Notes: generated by a model not told the origin, from the sequence alone. Shown: positions 14,772 to 22,609, numbered from the stretch's first letter. The stretch is 41,869 nt of DNA from a virus (IMGVR_UViG_3300021961_000207:1-41869); one strand, 5' to 3'. Numbers and translations are program-made.

Positions 14772-15042
14772 AGTATGGTTACTTTTTATTATGCTACTTG
14801 TGGGGTGTGGTACGACAACTGTTCCGGTGAAGCCAACCTTTCCAGAGGCTATTCAGTCTCTTATGGAAGAGTGCCCGGAGCTGCAACAAGTACCCCCCGG
14901 TACTATAACCTTAAGCGAGACACTTGCAATAGTTACTGCTAATTATGGTAAGTATCATGAATGCAGTGTTAAAGTACAAGCTTGGATTCAATGGTATAAC
15001 GATCAGTCTACAATATATAATGAAATAGATTTTGAAGAATAA
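14758..15042 (+). CDS. outer-membrane spanin-like lipoprotein
   Basis: 94 residues. MVVNKVWLLFIMLLVGCGTT is a lipoprotein signal with lipobox LVGC. The mature part is Pro-rich at first, then has spaced Cys residues and an Ala/Tyr/Trp helix ending AWIQWYNDQSTIYNE. Its start lies 14 bases inside the upstream membrane protein, behind a GAGG-like site. Size, lipobox, Pro-rich start and overlap fit an Rz1-type o-spanin. Outer-membrane attachment is inferred. Together the pair implies a Gram-negative host. Confidence 0.65.
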   Translation: MVVNKVWLLFIMLLVGCGTTTVPVKPTFPEAIQSLMEECPELQQVPPGTITLSETLAIVTANYGKYHECSVKVQAWIQWYNDQSTIYNEIDFEE

Positions 15043-15070
15043 CAAGTAGCAATTATTTTAAGAAGGGTGT

Positions 15071-16867
15071 ATGACGACTACTGTTCACGGTATTAAGGTA
15101 GATTTATCTCGAGATTCTTTATTTGATGAGTTGGGGGTAAGAAGACTAAAAGAGTCTTATATGAGAGAAGACGAAGCTTCTCCCCAGGAGAGGTTCGCTT
15201 ATGTTTCAAAAGCTTTTTCATCGAACGATGAACACGCTCAAAGACTTTATGAATATAGTAGCCAGCATTGGTTATCTTATAGTACCCCTATTCTTAGTTT
15301 TGGTCGCAGTAGCCGCGGTCTGCCTATATCTTGTTTTCTCCCTTACCTGGATGACTCTGCAGAGGGTCTGGTCGACACTCTGTCGGAAGTAAACTGGTTA
15401 TCAATGCTTGGCGGCGGTGTTGGTATTGGTATCGGTATTCGCAGTGCCGATGATAAATCCGTTGGTGTAATGCCTCACCTTCGTACATATGACGCCTCTT
15501 CCCTGGCTTATCGCCAAGGGCGAACCCGTAGAGGCTCGTATGCAGCCTATCTTGATATTAGTCATCCCGATATTCTTCTATTCTTAGATATTCGTAAGCC
15601 AACTGGCGACCCGAATATGAGAGCATTAAATCTTCACCACGGTATTAATATTACTGATGATTTTATGCAACTGATTGAAAAATGCATGGTCGATAATACT
15701 ACAGATGATACCTGGAATCTCAAGGATCCTCATTCCGGCGAAGTAAAAGATACTATATCAGCAAAAGAGCTGTGGCAGAGAATACTAGAGATTAGAATGC
15801 AGACCGGTGAACCATATCTGCACTTTATTGATACCTCGAATAATAGTATGCCAGAGTTTCAAAAGAAAATTGGTCTAAGTATACGGCAGTCTAATCTTTG
15901 CAGCGAGATCATCCTACCTACAGATAAAAAGAGAACAGCAGTATGCTGTCTCTCTTCCGTTAATCTAGAGTATTATGATAAGTGGAAAAATAATACTTTA
16001 TTTTTACGTGATGTTGCAGAGATGTTAGATAACGTATTGCAATATTTTATCGACAATTCTCCTTCTGCAGTTAAGAAAGCAAAGTTTTCTGCCACCCGAG
16101 AAAGATCTATCGGTATAGGGGCTTTAGGTTTTCACGCTTATCTACAAAAGAACAACTTACCTTGGGAAAGTGTTGGCGCGAAAAGCGCTAATATAAGAAT
16201 GTTTAAGCATATTAAAACTAAACTAGAAGAAGCAAATCTAGATCTAGGTAAAGAAAGAGGCGAGGCGCCAGATGCTCAAGGCACTGGTCGTAGGTTTAGT
16301 CATATGATGGCTATTGCACCTAACGCCAGCAGCTCCATTATAATGGGTAATACTAGCCCGTCGATTGAACCTTATCGTGCTAATGCGTATAGACAAGATA
16401 CCCTTTCCGGTTCGTTTTTAAATAAAAATCGCTATCTTGATAAGATAATACAAACTAAGTGTAAAGAGAACGAACAAATAGACTATAATGAAATCTGGTC
16501 TAGCATTATTGCGAACGATGGTTCGGTACAGCACTTAGATATCCTAGATGACTGGCAAAAAGATACATACAAGACTAGCATGGAAATCGATCAGCGCTGG
16601 ATTATTGAGCATGCTGCAGATAGGCAAGAATACATCGACCAAGCTCAATCTCTTAACTTATTCTTTAGACCGGATGTTGATGTTAGATACTTACATGCCA
16701 TCCACTACCTAGCCTGGAAGCTTAAATTAAAAACTCTCTACTATTGTCGTTCAGAAAAAATAGGTAAAGCAGATAAGGTAGCTAAGAAGATCGAACGAGA
16801 AGTGATTAAAGAACTTGATATGAAAGCTTTAACAGAAGGCGATACTTGCCTGGCTTGCGAAGGATAA
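15071..16867 (+). CDS. nrdA: class I ribonucleotide reductase, alpha subunit
   Basis: 598 residues. Catalytic residues are present: C88 (LPISCFLP), N275-C277-E279 in SNLCSEI, C292 in VCCLSSVNL, paired Tyr in LKTLYYCRS for radical transfer, and the C-terminal redox pair in TCLACEG (C593, C596). The enzyme reduces ribonucleoside diphosphates to dNDPs. It lacks the ~90-residue N-terminal ATP-cone of E. coli NrdA (761 residues), so it is predicted to escape dATP feedback inhibition. Preceded by GAAGGGTG as ribosome binding site and followed one base later by nrdB. Confidence 0.95.
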   Translation: MTTTVHGIKVDLSRDSLFDELGVRRLKESYMREDEASPQERFAYVSKAFSSNDEHAQRLYEYSSQHWLSYSTPILSFGRSSRGLPISCFLPYLDDSAEGLVDTLSEVNWLSMLGGGVGIGIGIRSADDKSVGVMPHLRTYDASSLAYRQGRTRRGSYAAYLDISHPDILLFLDIRKPTGDPNMRALNLHHGINITDDFMQLIEKCMVDNTTDDTWNLKDPHSGEVKDTISAKELWQRILEIRMQTGEPYLHFIDTSNNSMPEFQKKIGLSIRQSNLCSEIILPTDKKRTAVCCLSSVNLEYYDKWKNNTLFLRDVAEMLDNVLQYFIDNSPSAVKKAKFSATRERSIGIGALGFHAYLQKNNLPWESVGAKSANIRMFKHIKTKLEEANLDLGKERGEAPDAQGTGRRFSHMMAIAPNASSSIIMGNTSPSIEPYRANAYRQDTLSGSFLNKNRYLDKIIQTKCKENEQIDYNEIWSSIIANDGSVQHLDILDDWQKDTYKTSMEIDQRWIIEHAADRQEYIDQAQSLNLFFRPDVDVRYLHAIHYLAWKLKLKTLYYCRSEKIGKADKVAKKIEREVIKELDMKALTEGDTCLACEG

Positions 16868-16868
16868 T

Positions 16869-17852
16869 ATGAAAAAATCTGATTACAGTTTAATGGATGA
16901 AAGATCTTCGTTCAAACCATTTACATACGCATGGGCGTACGATGCCTGGCTAAAGCACGAGCAAAGCCATTGGTTACATACCGAAGTACCTATGCTTGAA
17001 GATATAAAAGACTGGAAGAAGAAACTTACTATTGATGAAAAGAACTTTCTTACTCATATCTTTAGATTCTTTACACAAGGGGATATCGACGTTGCTGGGG
17101 GATATGTAAAGAACTACCTACCCTTCTTCAAGCTGCCTGAGATACGAATGATGTTACTTGGGTTCGCTGCCCGTGAAGCTCTCCATGTAGCCGCTTATTC
17201 TCACCTTATAGAATCTCTAGGACTACCTGATTCAACGTACAATCAATTCCTAGAATACCAAGCGATGAAAGACAAGCATGACTACATTCTTAACCGCTCT
17301 AATGCAGTAACATATCCTGCCACTATTGCAGAGAACATAGCATTGTTTTCTGCGTTTACAGAAGGTATGCAGTTATTTTCATCATTCATTATGCTACTAA
17401 ACTTTCCTCGTAATGGTAAGATGAAAGGAATGGGTCAGATCATCACCTGGTCCATCATCGATGAGACTCAGCACGCTGAGTCAATGATTAAACTATTCCG
17501 AGCATACGTAGAAGAAAATAAAGGTATATGGAACGATGAGTTAAAGAGTAACATATACACCATTGCAGAAAGAATGGTAGAGTTAGAAGACAAGTTTATT
17601 GATCTAGCATTTGAGACAGGAGGTATACAAAACCTATCTGCTGCCGATGTAAAGGAATATATTAGATACATAGCTGATCGTAGACTTATCTCTTTAGGTA
17701 TGAAAGGTATTTTCAAGCGTAAGAAAAACCCTCTACCTTGGGTTGAAGAGATGATTAATGCTCCTACACACACTAACTTTTTTGAAAATCGTGCAACCGA
17801 TTACGCGAAAGGCGCCCTGTCTGGTTCCTGGGATTCGGTCTGGGCATCATGA
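16869..17852 (+). CDS. nrdB: class I ribonucleotide reductase, beta subunit
   Basis: 327 residues. Diiron ligands and the radical tyrosine are visible: an Asp in QGDIDVAGG (72 or 74), E103-H106 in REALHVAAY with Y110 at the E. coli Y122 spacing, Glu in FTEGMQLF, and E/H in IIDETQHAES. It makes and holds the tyrosyl radical used by NrdA. The sequence style (DIDVAGGYVKNYLP) is that of marine T4-like phages. It begins one base after nrdA and overlaps the deaminase gene by 4 bases, giving a dNTP-synthesis operon. Confidence 0.95.
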   Translation: MKKSDYSLMDERSSFKPFTYAWAYDAWLKHEQSHWLHTEVPMLEDIKDWKKKLTIDEKNFLTHIFRFFTQGDIDVAGGYVKNYLPFFKLPEIRMMLLGFAAREALHVAAYSHLIESLGLPDSTYNQFLEYQAMKDKHDYILNRSNAVTYPATIAENIALFSAFTEGMQLFSSFIMLLNFPRNGKMKGMGQIITWSIIDETQHAESMIKLFRAYVEENKGIWNDELKSNIYTIAERMVELEDKFIDLAFETGGIQNLSAADVKEYIRYIADRRLISLGMKGIFKRKKNPLPWVEEMINAPTHTNFFENRATDYAKGALSGSWDSVWAS

Positions 17853-18316
17853 AAGATAAAATGATACAAGCTCATATGGATGTGGCTACAAGATACGGGG
17901 AACTATCAACAGCACAAAAACTTAAAGTAGGCGCTATTATAGTAAAGGACGATCGTATTATTTCTATTGGGTATAACGGAACACCAGCTGGGTGGGATAA
18001 TACTTGTGAATATATGGAAGTAAATTTTTCAGATGCAATATACGGTGAGAGCCAAATTATAGAAAGCAAAGATCTTAAAACTAAACCTGAAGTTATTCAT
18101 GCAGAAGCTAATGCCATCGCTAAGTTAGCTAGAAGTAATGAATCAGGTAAAGATAGTATTATGTTTATAACCCACGCACCGTGTATGGAGTGTGCTAAGC
18201 TAATTTACGGTGCAGGTATACAGAAAGTTTATTATAGACATTATTACAGAGACGCATCGGGTCGGGAATTTTTACGTCGATGTGGTATAGATTCTATTAA
18301 GTTATTAGAGGAGTAG
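17849..18316 (+). CDS. cd: deoxycytidylate deaminase
   Basis: 155 residues. The zinc-dependent deaminase motif is complete: HAEANAI (H84, E86) and PCMECAK (C112, C115). Length and the GYNGTPAGWDNTCE segment match dCMP deaminases of T4-like phages. It converts dCMP to dUMP, feeding ThyX. It overlaps nrdB by 4 bases, consistent with one operon for dNTP supply. Confidence 0.93.
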   Translation: MKDKMIQAHMDVATRYGELSTAQKLKVGAIIVKDDRIISIGYNGTPAGWDNTCEYMEVNFSDAIYGESQIIESKDLKTKPEVIHAEANAIAKLARSNESGKDSIMFITHAPCMECAKLIYGAGIQKVYYRHYYRDASGREFLRRCGIDSIKLLEE

Positions 18317-18319
18317 TAC

Positions 18320-18472
18320 ATGGAATCGTATAACTGCAGTCAGTGTGATGCTGACTTTAAAATTAAACATTCTCAAAATCAAGATTATTTCGTGGTAAGC
18401 TTTTGTCCTTTCTGTGGAGGTGATATCGAGCCAGAGGATGACGAAGATGAACTAGAAGATTATAATGAGTGA
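18320..18472 (+). CDS. small zinc-ribbon protein
   Basis: 50 residues. Two CxxC pairs (CSQC at 6-9 and CPFC at about 29-32) form a likely zinc ribbon; the rest is an acidic tail (EPEDDEDELEDYNE). GAGGAG lies 7-13 bases before the ATG, a strong ribosome binding site. The last 8 bases overlap the GIY-YIG-like gene. The role is unknown; zinc binding is inferred from the Cys spacing. Confidence 0.65.
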   Translation: MESYNCSQCDADFKIKHSQNQDYFVVSFCPFCGGDIEPEDDEDELEDYNE

Positions 18473-18860
18473 GTGGTATTACAAAGGTCAACAGTTTACT
18501 GAACCAGGCGACTATTATGGTTTTGTTTACGTTATAACTAATCTTACTAACAGTCGGAAGTATATTGGTAAAAAGTTTTTCTGGTCAAAAAAGCGAAAGC
18601 AAGTTAATAAGAAAAGAAAATCTTACATTATAGAATCCGACTGGCGAAGTTACTGGTCTTCAAGCGAAGAACTGAAAGCTGATGTTTTACTGCTAGGTGA
18701 AACAAACTTCAGCAGAGAAATACTTCATCTTTGCCCCTCCAAAGGGACTACTAATTATTATGAAGCTAAAGAGCAGTTTCTTAGAGAAGTGCTAGAGGAC
18801 TCTAGTAACTGGTATAACTCTTGGATTCAAGTCAAAGTACACAAATCTCATGTAAAGTAG
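18465..18860 (+). CDS. GIY-YIG-like endonuclease
   Basis: 131 residues. GFVYVITN (19-26) and RKYIGKK (31-37) are the two halves of a GIY-YIG motif with Phe-Val-Tyr in place of Gly-Ile-Tyr. A basic linker and conserved-looking SDWRSYWSSSEEL and EAKEQFLREVL follow, the latter supplying the usual Glu. This stand-alone form is common in marine T4-like phages, annotated as a putative endonuclease. It could act on host DNA or recombination intermediates. It is not inserted into another gene, so a homing role is less likely. Confidence 0.65.
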   Translation: MSEWYYKGQQFTEPGDYYGFVYVITNLTNSRKYIGKKFFWSKKRKQVNKKRKSYIIESDWRSYWSSSEELKADVLLLGETNFSREILHLCPSKGTTNYYEAKEQFLREVLEDSSNWYNSWIQVKVHKSHVK

Positions 18861-18861
18861 C

Positions 18862-18890
18862 TGGATTTTTCGGACGTAACTAGCTATAAT
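18862..18890 (+). promoter_or_regulatory. sigma70-type promoter
   Basis: TGGATT (18862-18867), 17 bases, TATAAT (18885-18890), with GACGTAA five bases before the -10. The same GACGTAA-N5-TATAAT occurs at 21722-21739. It lies in the 54-base gap before the gene at 18915, whose ribosome binding site is GGAG. Confidence 0.65.
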
Positions 18891-18914
18891 GTATATGTTG
18901 AATGGAGATTTGTT

Positions 18915-19163
18915 ATGTTTGAACGCGAGTTACTCGATAGTAAGTTACGTAGCGGTATAGTAACCGTAACGTTTACTAAGAAAGATGGGTCAGAAAGAAT
19001 CATGCGCTGTACATTGAGCCCTGATCTTACTGCTGCCTATGAAAAGAAAACCGAACGTACAAAGACACCTAACGAGGGTGTCTGCGCAGTATTTGACGTT
19101 GACGTAAAAGAATGGCGGTCGTTTCGTTATGACTCTATTAAAGAGGTAAAATATGAAGACTAA
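18915..19163 (+). CDS. SH3-barrel-like small protein (DUF2693-like)
   Basis: 82 residues. The block GIVTVTFTKKDGSERIMRCT followed by LSPDL matches the DUF2693 family, predicted as an SH3-type beta barrel and found in T4-like phages. Function unknown. Six of seven arginines use CGN codons, like gp32. It has its own promoter and overlaps the following gene by 11 bases. Confidence 0.7.
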   Translation: MFERELLDSKLRSGIVTVTFTKKDGSERIMRCTLSPDLTAAYEKKTERTKTPNEGVCAVFDVDVKEWRSFRYDSIKEVKYED

Positions 19164-20241
19164 GACATTCGAACCTAACGGTAGTGAACCTAAACCTTGT
19201 GTGTATGGACAGAAGACTTACGATACTGATATCGGTAAGTCGTTCAACTGGTATAATCAAGAACGCGAGCGCAAAGATGCTCGCGACTTTATCAAAGCTT
19301 ACGTCAAGGCAAACTATTCTAAAGACTTACTAAGCTACTTTAACACGCTGCCTGATTCCCGTGTCAATATGACTTACGGTTGGGCTGCTCGTATTCTTAC
19401 GCTTGGAGGTTCCCTTTCTCCTAAGCACCTCGGTGCCTTTCAGACATACATGAAAGAGCTACTCACCCCTGCTGCTGGTGTAGTAATTGAAGACATCGAA
19501 GAAGAAGCAGTAAGTAAAAAAGGTGTACGCGAGAATACCGAAGGTAAAGCTCGGGAATATATCGGTGAACTAGAGGGTCGACTTGATGATTATCTTTCAT
19601 CAGGAAAAGAATTTGACCTCGGCGTAGATCTTAAAAGTAAAACTGTACCTATGCCGTACTGTTCGTATATCAAGAGTTGGCTAGACCTCACCTTGTCTCA
19701 GTATATATTTGTTTACGAGACTGACGACCCTGACTATAAAGAAGGTTATTCGAACATCGGTAAACGTAAACTTACTGGTATGATCTCTCTTCTAGGTCAG
19801 TGGATTGAAGATCTTAACAAGTATGCTCAGTTTAAGAAAGCAAATCGTAAACCTCGAATCAAGAAAGTTAAACCCCCTTCGGTTCAAGCTGCGAAAGTAA
19901 AATATAAGAAAGAAGATACTGAGCTTGGTGTTAAGTCGATTCATCCTTCTGAAATAGTTGGTGCCGAGCAGGTGTGGATATATAATACGAAGTATAAACG
20001 TCTGGCAGCTTACCGCTGCGACTCTAGTCAAGGTATCCAGATCAAAGGTACTACTTTGCAGAACTATGACCCGGATATGTCGGATCATAAGTCGCTTCGT
20101 AAACCTAAAGATGTTCTTAAGTCGGTGCTGAGTGCAGGTAAGATTCAGTTGCGACGTATCTTTGAAGACCTTACTACAAAAGATATGCCTCTTAACGGGC
20201 GTATAAACGAAGAATGTATCATTGTGAGAGTTATTAAATGA
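19153..20241 (+). CDS. conserved phage protein, probably abundant early protein
   Basis: 362 residues, basic, no membrane segment. I recognise it only as a conserved protein of marine phages: the C-terminal block WIYNTKYKRLAAYRC, then IKGTTLQNYDP and KSLRKPKDVLKSVL, has the look of a family motif. By eye 18 of 19 arginines use CGN codons, a bias shared with gp32 and not with late genes, suggesting high expression. It follows a sigma70-type promoter via the DUF2693-like gene and overlaps RNase H by 4 bases, so a link to replication or nucleoid handling is possible. Function unknown. Confidence 0.65.
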   Translation: MKTKTFEPNGSEPKPCVYGQKTYDTDIGKSFNWYNQERERKDARDFIKAYVKANYSKDLLSYFNTLPDSRVNMTYGWAARILTLGGSLSPKHLGAFQTYMKELLTPAAGVVIEDIEEEAVSKKGVRENTEGKAREYIGELEGRLDDYLSSGKEFDLGVDLKSKTVPMPYCSYIKSWLDLTLSQYIFVYETDDPDYKEGYSNIGKRKLTGMISLLGQWIEDLNKYAQFKKANRKPRIKKVKPPSVQAAKVKYKKEDTELGVKSIHPSEIVGAEQVWIYNTKYKRLAAYRCDSSQGIQIKGTTLQNYDPDMSDHKSLRKPKDVLKSVLSAGKIQLRRIFEDLTTKDMPLNGRINEECIIVRVIK

Positions 20242-21131
20242 TAGTTGTTGATTACAGTCAGGCCATAATCTCAAGCATTATGGCTGAGATTGGAAATAGA
20301 AAAGATGTAACTCTTGATGTTGACCTTGTGCGCCATATGGTAGTCAATACTATAAGAAGTCATAAGGTTCGATTTAGTAAAGAGTTTGGTGAGCTGGTTA
20401 TTGCCTGCGACAGTAGAAAGTATTGGCGTAAGCAAGTATTCCCGTACTACAAAGCTAATCGTAAAAAAGCTAGACAAGAGTCTGGTTACGATTGGACTAT
20501 GATCTTCGATGCTATCAACCTGATAAAGGAAGAGTTAAGTACATACTTTCCTTATCGCGTTGTTGAAGTCGAGGGTGCTGAAGCTGATGATATTATCGCA
20601 ACCCTTGCTAAGTGGGCATACACTAACGATTACAAGGAAGGATCTCTCATCCCGGAACCAAGCCCGTTTTTGATTGTCTCAGGCGATCATGACTTTATTC
20701 AGCTGCAGAAATATAGTAATGTAAGGCAATATTCTCCTATACAAAAGAAGTTTGTAAAGGCTACTATGCCATCTTCTCACTATGTTCTTGAGCATATTTT
20801 TAAAGGGGATAAAGGTGATGGTGTACCTAATGTACTTACTTCTGATAATGCAATTGTTGAAGGTGAGAGACAGAAGCCGGTATCAAGTGAAAAAATGAAA
20901 GCGTGGATAGAAGATCCTTCTTCTATGCCTACTGATGAAAGATTTAAAAGGAACTTTGATCGTAATAAGATGCTAGTAGATCTCGATTCGATTCCTTCAG
21001 ATATTAGTGAAAATATTATAAATACTTTCAGTAACCCTCAGCTAACCGTTACTAGAGATCGAAACGTATTGCTGAATTACTTTATTGCTAAGAAAATGAA
21101 GCTCATGATTGAGCATTTGGAGGAATTTTAA
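20238..21131 (+). CDS. rnh: RNase H / FEN1-family 5'-nuclease
   Basis: 297 residues (T4 RNase H is 305). MIVVDYSQ at the N-terminus, IACDSRKYWRKQVFPYYKAN, VEGAEADDIIA and LIVSGDHDFIQL provide the acidic metal-binding residues of the FEN/5'-3' exonuclease family, followed by GDKGDGVPNV (helix-hairpin-helix region). In T4 it removes RNA primers from lagging-strand fragments. It overlaps the upstream gene by 4 bases and abuts the next. Confidence 0.9.
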   Translation: MIVVDYSQAIISSIMAEIGNRKDVTLDVDLVRHMVVNTIRSHKVRFSKEFGELVIACDSRKYWRKQVFPYYKANRKKARQESGYDWTMIFDAINLIKEELSTYFPYRVVEVEGAEADDIIATLAKWAYTNDYKEGSLIPEPSPFLIVSGDHDFIQLQKYSNVRQYSPIQKKFVKATMPSSHYVLEHIFKGDKGDGVPNVLTSDNAIVEGERQKPVSSEKMKAWIEDPSSMPTDERFKRNFDRNKMLVDLDSIPSDISENIINTFSNPQLTVTRDRNVLLNYFIAKKMKLMIEHLEEF

Positions 21132-21596
21132 ATGCACGTTCTTTATTCTGAACTATTTGAACAGATTGATAAAGCAAAGACCAAGGAAGAAAAAATTACC
21201 CTGCTGAAACGTAACGAGAGACCTGCTTTAAGAGGTCTACTTAAAATTAATTTTGATCCAAGTGTAGACATGAAGCTACCGGAGGGGGAGCCTCCTTTCC
21301 GCAAAGAAACAAACAAGCCTGCAGGATATCAAGAGACAAATCTTCTTACTGAGTATAGACGTTTTTATATCTGGCTTGATCCAAAAACTAATCTACCTAG
21401 GTCGAAGAAAGAAAATCTCTTCATCGAAATGCTCGAAGGTCTTCATTCTTCTGAAGCAGAACTTATCTGTCTTATTAAGGATAAGAAACTTACCAAGAAG
21501 TATAAGTCTCTTAAGGAAGAAATTGTACGGGAAGCATTCCCTGGTCTTCTTCCTCCTAAGGTAAAGGAAGCCAAGGGCCCTTTAGAAGTATCCTAA
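21132..21596 (+). CDS. conserved T4-like protein (DUF6433-like), zero frame of a possible -1 frameshift pair
   Basis: 154 residues, helical and charged. The N-terminal KAKTKEEKITLLKRN and GLLKINFDPSV style matches the DUF6433-like family of marine T4-like phages; function unknown. It begins one base after RNase H. Eleven bases before its TAA lies GGGCCCTTTA, which contains two overlapping X-XXY-YYZ slippery heptamers in the correct phase (G GGC CCT and C CCT TTA). The -1 frame continues open for 41 more codons with no start codon of its own, so a longer frameshift product is plausible. Confidence 0.7.
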   Translation: MHVLYSELFEQIDKAKTKEEKITLLKRNERPALRGLLKINFDPSVDMKLPEGEPPFRKETNKPAGYQETNLLTEYRRFYIWLDPKTNLPRSKKENLFIEMLEGLHSSEAELICLIKDKKLTKKYKSLKEEIVREAFPGLLPPKVKEAKGPLEVS

Positions 21597-21721
21597 ATTG
21601 GTTTCGTAAAAAAGAAACCTGGAAGCAAAGAGTAATCAGTAACTGGATTACTGACAGTAACGCTTTACCTGAAGAAAAGTTCTTTGATACACGTCTTATT
21701 AAACGTAAGATTGAAAAGTAA
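21572..21721 (+). CDS. -1 frame extension with no start codon
   Basis: The -1 frame relative to the upstream gene is open from 21560 to TAA 21719-21721 and contains no ATG, GTG or TTG anywhere. Its peptide after the slip site (ILNWFRKKETWKQRVIS, then NALPEEKFFDTRLIKRKIEK) has ordinary phage composition. The fusion protein would be about 200 residues. A rare ATC start at 21590 or an assembly error are alternatives. The sigma70-type -35 at 21711 overlaps its end. Confidence 0.45.
   Translation, partial: QGPFRSILNWFRKKETWKQRVISNWITDSNALPEEKFFDTRLIKRKIEK
21575..21584 (+). promoter_or_regulatory. candidate -1 ribosomal frameshift site
   Basis: GGGCCCTTTA, in zero-frame phase G GGC CCT TTA. Sixteen bases after it, GGTTTC (21600-21605) can pair with GAAACC (21614-21619), and TCAGTAA with TTACTGA (21636-21654) forms a second stem. 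Stems near slippery sites are usual stimulators. Confidence 0.45.
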
Positions 21722-21739
21722 GACGTAATACTTTATAAT
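21711..21739 (+). promoter_or_regulatory. sigma70-type promoter
   Basis: TTGAAA (21711-21716), 17 bases, TATAAT (21734-21739), with GACGTAA five bases before the -10 as at 18873. It drives the gene at 21764 and probably the run of small genes to the terminator at 23697. Confidence 0.75.
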
Positions 21740-21763
21740 ACCTCTACCTTGGAGGGTGAATAT

Positions 21764-22126
21764 ATGATGATATACTGTAAGAATACCTATAAGCGTAAGC
21801 CTAAGAGTAAGACTAAGGCTCAGCGACTAGCGTACGAGAGTCTCTGTAAAGAGTTAGGTGTTAGTCCGTATAATGGTCGAAGAGCGACTAAACCGAAAAC
21901 TTATAACGTAAAGACTTACGTTCCTTCGTCTTCTGTTCCGAAAAGATCGGAAGAAAAATATTCAAGTCTTAATTCTGTTGTACTTGGTGCTGTAACTACC
22001 GGTCGGCAGAAGCAAGTATATACTGGTGATAAACTTCTTGGCATTGCTTCAATGCATAAGTCTAATTATGTGCCGGTATTCAGTGGCGATGAAGCTGTTT
22101 CACTCGCTAAAATGCGTCGTAACTAA
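21764..22126 (+). CDS. conserved small phage protein, unknown
   Basis: 120 residues. The N-terminal part is very basic (CKNTYKRKPKSKTKAQR). The C-terminal block GDKLLGIASMHKSNYVPVFS then DEAVSLAKMRR is a pattern I associate with many phage proteins, without a known function. GGAGG lies eight bases before ATG 21764; an upstream TTG at 21749 overlaps that site and is rejected. First gene after a strong sigma70-type promoter, so probably early. Confidence 0.65.
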   Translation: MMIYCKNTYKRKPKSKTKAQRLAYESLCKELGVSPYNGRRATKPKTYNVKTYVPSSSVPKRSEEKYSSLNSVVLGAVTTGRQKQVYTGDKLLGIASMHKSNYVPVFSGDEAVSLAKMRRN

Positions 22127-22138
22127 AGTGAGGATATT

Positions 22139-22399
22139 ATGAGCCTTCCACAAGACCCTAAAGTAAGATCGGAAATTAAAAAGCAACTAGATGAAATCTC
22201 TAATGCTATGACTCGTATTGATGCAGAGCGAGACTATATTAGAGAAGCAATTAAAGAGACATGCGAACAACACCAGCTGTCAAAAAAGACTTTCCGGCGA
22301 ATGGCTAAAACTCATCATAAGCGTAACTTTTCTATTGAGGTTGCCGATCATGAAGAGTTTGAGTCGATGTATCAAGAACTGGTGGGTGTTATATCGTGA
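22139..22399 (+). CDS. dsbA: DsbA-like dsDNA-binding protein
   Basis: 86 residues, helical. The stretch ISNAMTRIDAERDYIREAIK, then SKKTFRRMAKTHHKRNFSIE and EFESMYQELV resembles the T4 DsbA family (89 residues; late-promoter-associated double-strand DNA-binding protein), including the YHK/HHK-like basic turn followed by an acidic helix. GAGG precedes the ATG. The call rests on motif resemblance, not alignment. It overlaps the next gene by 4 bases. Confidence 0.55.
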   Translation: MSLPQDPKVRSEIKKQLDEISNAMTRIDAERDYIREAIKETCEQHQLSKKTFRRMAKTHHKRNFSIEVADHEEFESMYQELVGVIS

Positions 22400-22587
22400 T
22401 ATTTAATTTAGAGATTAATCTTCTAGATAAAGCAGGTCGTGTTCGGACCTCAATGAATGGTGGTCTGCACCGAACAGAAGAAGGGTTAGAACAAGCAAAG
22501 AACACAGCCCTTTCATTATATAATAATGTTTCTTTTAATGTTTTTACGATTAAGGACCCTTTAGCAGGAATGTTTATTAAACGGTAG
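22396..22587 (+). CDS. small protein, unknown (GTG start)
   Basis: 63 residues starting at GTG, overlapping the DsbA-like stop (GTGA). The sequence alternates strands and one helix (RTEEGLEQAKNTALSLYNNV). It could be a small alpha/beta fold. No family recognised. Translation is probably coupled to the upstream gene. Confidence 0.5.
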   Translation: MIFNLEINLLDKAGRVRTSMNGGLHRTEEGLEQAKNTALSLYNNVSFNVFTIKDPLAGMFIKR

Positions 22588-22609
22588 CTATATATTGGGA
22601 GGGACCCCA

